64,000 nucleotides of DNA from Cochlodiniinecator piscidefendens (GTDB lineage: Bacteria; Pseudomonadota; Alphaproteobacteria; Rhodobacterales; Rhodobacteraceae), in NCBI RefSeq assembly GCF_011326755.1, contig NZ_JAAOIE010000001.1, positions 398,344-462,343 of the forward strand. The letters run 5' to 3'. Positions 61,403-64,000 of the stretch are shown here, piece after piece. Numbering within the stretch: the stretch's first letter is position 1; each line of letters begins with the position of its first letter. The translations under genes were made by a program, and so were the position numbers. The notes under the pieces are model-generated. The model did no database searches, was not told the origin of the DNA, and was given only the letters and a program-made list of their open reading frames with translations.

Positions 61403-64000
61403 TCATTCGGCGGCCTGCTGCATATTGGGACCACCGCTTTTGAAACTCGCTAATAAAGCTTCACGTTGTTTTGCGGCGTTAGCCTCATTGGCCTGTTTTA
61501 CCGGGCCGTACCCACGGATGTCCAAGGGCAATCGCGCCAGCGCAATGGCAACATCTTCGGTTTCGGGTGTGACATTGGCCAATACATCTTTCATGTCGCG
61601 TTCATATTGTTTGATCAGGGCCCGTTCCATTTTGCGCTCTGCCGTATAGCCAAACACATCAAAAGGCGTTCCGCGCAAGCGTTTAAACTTCGCAAGCAAC
61701 TTAAACGCTCGCACCATGCCGGGGCCGAATTTCCGTTTTTTCGGACGCCCATTGGCGTCTTTCCCACCTAAGATAGGCGGTGCGAGATGAAAAATAGGTT
61801 TGAAATCACCATCAAACGCTTCTTTCGCCTTGGCTTTTGTGGTCAACAAAATCCGGGCAACTTCGTACTCGTCTTTATACGACAGAAGCTTGTGATACCC
61901 TTCAGCCACCGCAGCTTTCAAAGCGTCATTGTCAGCAAGCGCCACCAGATTTTCAAACCGTTTTGCCAGGCATTTGGATTGATAAGCCGTCAGATGATCA
62001 GAGCGAAACGCAATTTTTTGCGCCAGCGTCTTAGGCAGTTCAACCACCTCTGGCTGCCCAAGCGCGACAACATCCGCAACCGCATGACCCGCCCAACGTC
62101 CAAGTTCAAAGGCACGCAAGTTCCCCTCAACCGCAGCACCATTCATTTTGATCGCTTCACGGATCGCATCCCCAGACAAGGGCACAAGCCCCCGCTGCCA
62201 TGCCGCGCCAAGCATCATCATGTTGGAAAAAATAGAATCCCCCAGCAGGTTCTTTGCGATTTCAGACGCATCAAACATCTGCAATTGATCCTTTAGTCGT
62301 GCCTCAAGCGCGAGGGAAAGCCGATCCATCGGAAGCTTAAATTCCGTATCTTTGGTGAAATCACCCGTGATGATTTCATGGCTGTTCACCACCGCGCCCG
62401 TGCGCCCAGTCTTCATCAACCCCAGCGTTTTGGCACCAGCAGTTGTCACCAGATCACCACCAATCACCGCGTCCGCTTCGCCAGTGGCGACACGTATGGC
62501 GCTGATATCTTCTGGTGCGTTGGCCAAACGACAATGAATGTGCACCGCGCCCCCTTTTTGGGCGAGCCCGGCCATTTCCATCATGCCAGCACCTTTGCCA
62601 TCAATATGCGCAGCCTGCGCCATGATCGCCCCAATGGTCACAACCCCTGTACCGCCAACGCCTGTGATAATCACGTTATGCGTTCCGTTGATCATCGGCA
62701 GATCCGGATCGGGTAAGGCCGGCACCTCAAACTGCGCGGCTTTTTTCTTTTTGGGCGTTGCCCCCTCAAGCGTAACAAAAGACGGACAAAACCCATTCAC
62801 ACAGGAAAAATCTTTGTTGCAAGACGATTGGTCAATGGCCCGTTTGCGGCCCAATTCAGTTTCAACAGGCACAATAGAAACGCAATTGGATTGCACACCG
62901 CAATCGCCGCACCCCTCACATACATCGGGGTTGATAAAAACACGTTGATCAGGATCAGGAAACAAACCCCGTTTGCGGCGGCGGCGCTTTTCAGCGGCAC
63001 AGGTCTGTACATAAAGAATGACAGACACACCTTTGATTTTACTAAACTCTTCCTGAACCTTAGGCATCGCATCGCGCGTGTGTACATCAATACCAGACGG
63101 GAAGTCCTTTAGGTTCACATCCTCTTTTTCATCATAAACAAGTGCGAGTTTCTCAACTCCCATAGCCATGACTTCGCGTGCGATACGTGGTGCGGTCAGG
63201 TCACCTTCGTTGGTTTGCCCCCCGGTCATGGCAACAGCGTCATTGTAGAGAATTTTATAAGTAATCGTCGTCCCCGCTGCCAAAGCAGACCGAATGGACA
63301 ACGACCCAGAATGGTTATAAGTTCCGTCGCCTAGGTTTTGGAAAACATGGTCACGATTGGAAAACGGCGCTTCGCCTACCCAATTAGCCCCTTCGCCCCC
63401 CATTTGGGTAAACCCTACGGTTTCGCGGTCCATCCACTGCACCATATAGTGGCACCCGATCCCAGCATATGCGCGGCTGCCATCTGGGACTTTGGTTGAC
63501 GAATTATGCGGACATCCAGAACAGAAATACGGCAAGCGCGCAGCAATATCTTCGGCGTTATCAGCCAATTGCGCCTGATTAAGCAGATCAAGCCCTGCCA
63601 GAACGCTTTCCGACCCCCGGCCTTCCTCAACCAAGATATTGCCGACATTTTGCGCAATCATAATCGGATCCAACGCCATGCGCGTCGGGAAAAGCTCCTC
63701 TCCGTCTTTATACCAGCCATAAACGCGCCGACCTTTACGGTCATCAAAGATTGCTTCTTTCACCTGCACTTCGATCAGTTTACGTTTTTCTTCGACCACA
63801 ACAATCAGATCAAGCCCTTCGGCCCAGTCGTGAAACCCATCCATATCGAGCGGCCACACCTGACCGATTTTATACGTGGTGATCCCCAGACGTTCAGCCT
63901 CGTCCGCATCCAACCCAAGCAATTGCAAAGCATGCGTGAGATCCAGCCAGTTTTTCCCAGCCGCTACAAAACCAATCTTAGCGCCGCGACTGCCCCAGAC
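61403..64000 (-). CDS. Indolepyruvate ferredoxin oxidoreductase-type fused 2-oxoacid oxidoreductase (5' part outside window)
   Basis: 865 residues are visible; the frame is open to the right edge, and full family members have about 1,100-1,170. The TPP-binding domain includes YFCSGCPHNSSTKVPDGSRA, GIGCHYMVQWMD and the GDGTYNHSGSLSIRSA motif. A ferredoxin-like cysteine cluster follows (VFINPDVCEGCGDCGVQSNC). The gamma-type domain has ITGVGGTGVVTIGAIMAQAA and AGLAQKGGAVHIHCRLA, then a DUF6537 C-terminal domain. It oxidises aromatic or branched 2-oxoacids to acyl-CoA, with ferredoxin as acceptor. Confidence 0.93.
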   Translation of the reverse strand, partial: VWGSRGAKIGFVAAGKNWLDLTHALQLLGLDADEAERLGITTYKIGQVWPLDMDGFHDWAEGLDLIVVVEEKRKLIEVQVKEAIFDDRKGRRVYGWYKDGEELFPTRMALDPIMIAQNVGNILVEEGRGSESVLAGLDLLNQAQLADNAEDIAARLPYFCSGCPHNSSTKVPDGSRAYAGIGCHYMVQWMDRETVGFTQMGGEGANWVGEAPFSNRDHVFQNLGDGTYNHSGSLSIRSALAAGTTITYKILYNDAVAMTGGQTNEGDLTAPRIAREVMAMGVEKLALVYDEKEDVNLKDFPSGIDVHTRDAMPKVQEEFSKIKGVSVILYVQTCAAEKRRRRKRGLFPDPDQRVFINPDVCEGCGDCGVQSNCVSIVPVETELGRKRAIDQSSCNKDFSCVNGFCPSFVTLEGATPKKKKAAQFEVPALPDPDLPMINGTHNVIITGVGGTGVVTIGAIMAQAAHIDGKGAGMMEMAGLAQKGGAVHIHCRLANAPEDISAIRVATGEADAVIGGDLVTTAGAKTLGLMKTGRTGAVVNSHEIITGDFTKDTEFKLPMDRLSLALEARLKDQLQMFDASEIAKNLLGDSIFSNMMMLGAAWQRGLVPLSGDAIREAIKMNGAAVEGNLRAFELGRWAGHAVADVVALGQPEVVELPKTLAQKIAFRSDHLTAYQSKCLAKRFENLVALADNDALKAAVAEGYHKLLSYKDEYEVARILLTTKAKAKEAFDGDFKPIFHLAPPILGGKDANGRPKKRKFGPGMVRAFKLLAKFKRLRGTPFDVFGYTAERKMERALIKQYERDMKDVLANVTPETEDVAIALARLPLDIRGYGPVKQANEANAAKQREALLASFKSGGPNMQQAAE

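Overview
The window looks like chromosomal DNA of an alphaproteobacterium of the Rhodobacterales (Roseobacter-type marine Rhodobacteraceae). The evidence is the core gene order ppiD-trpE-trpGDC-moaC-moeA-lexA-comEC-gltX-gltA, a B12-dependent ribonucleotide reductase, a ccm operon carrying a holin/muramidase pair, LexA sites of the GAAC-N7-GAAC type, and moderate GC content. No rRNA operon or CRISPR array is visible. One tRNA (Asn, GTT) is present.

Layout. 1-3.2 kb: end of a lipid-modification operon (CFA-synthase-like methyltransferase, chalcone-isomerase-like protein, GPH-type transporter, DUF3833). 3.4-6.6 kb: DUF4173 membrane protein with a CreBC-like two-component system. 6.6-14.4 kb: an accessory, decaying zone with an IS3-family fragment, a truncated unknown gene, a tyrosine integrase broken by at least three frameshifts beside tRNA-Asn, the preQ0/preQ1 operon queCDEF with queC frameshifted and queE nonsense-mutated, a heavily degenerate IS3 element holding three related hairpin insertions, and a truncated TniQ gene. 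14.4-22 kb: nrdJ with an upstream NrdR box and DnaA-box-like sites, a CorC/HlyC-type protein, a HerA-like ATPase, and a gene-free stretch with two tandem sRNA-like units. 22-31.4 kb: an IalB-family protein, a lipid/envelope cluster (KAS, ACP, LpxD, L,D-transpeptidase, DUF882), DUF192 with a double cold-shock protein, pdxH, fabI and gpt. 31.5-48.9 kb: aminotransferase, PpiD-like chaperone, tryptophan and molybdopterin genes with inserted uracil-DNA glycosylase and GIY-YIG genes, then lexA, comEC, gltX and gltA. 48.9-54.3 kb: a TetR-controlled Rieske oxygenase/reductase operon and an RTX protein. 54.3-64 kb: enoyl-CoA hydratase, ccmH-ccmF-holin-GH108-ccmE-argC (transcribed from argC toward ccmH), murI, and an indolepyruvate ferredoxin oxidoreductase running off the right edge.

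Most genes sit in tight operons with ATGA or TAATG overlaps. The clear lesions (frameshifts, a nonsense codon, truncations) are confined to about 7-14 kb, which argues for real local decay rather than general sequence error. The observations most worth following are the three related hairpin insertions in the dead IS3 element, the damaged queuosine operon beside a tRNA that queuosine modifies, the holin/endolysin pair inside the ccm operon (a likely gene-transfer-agent lysis module), the triple GAAC LexA site, and the twin sRNA candidates.
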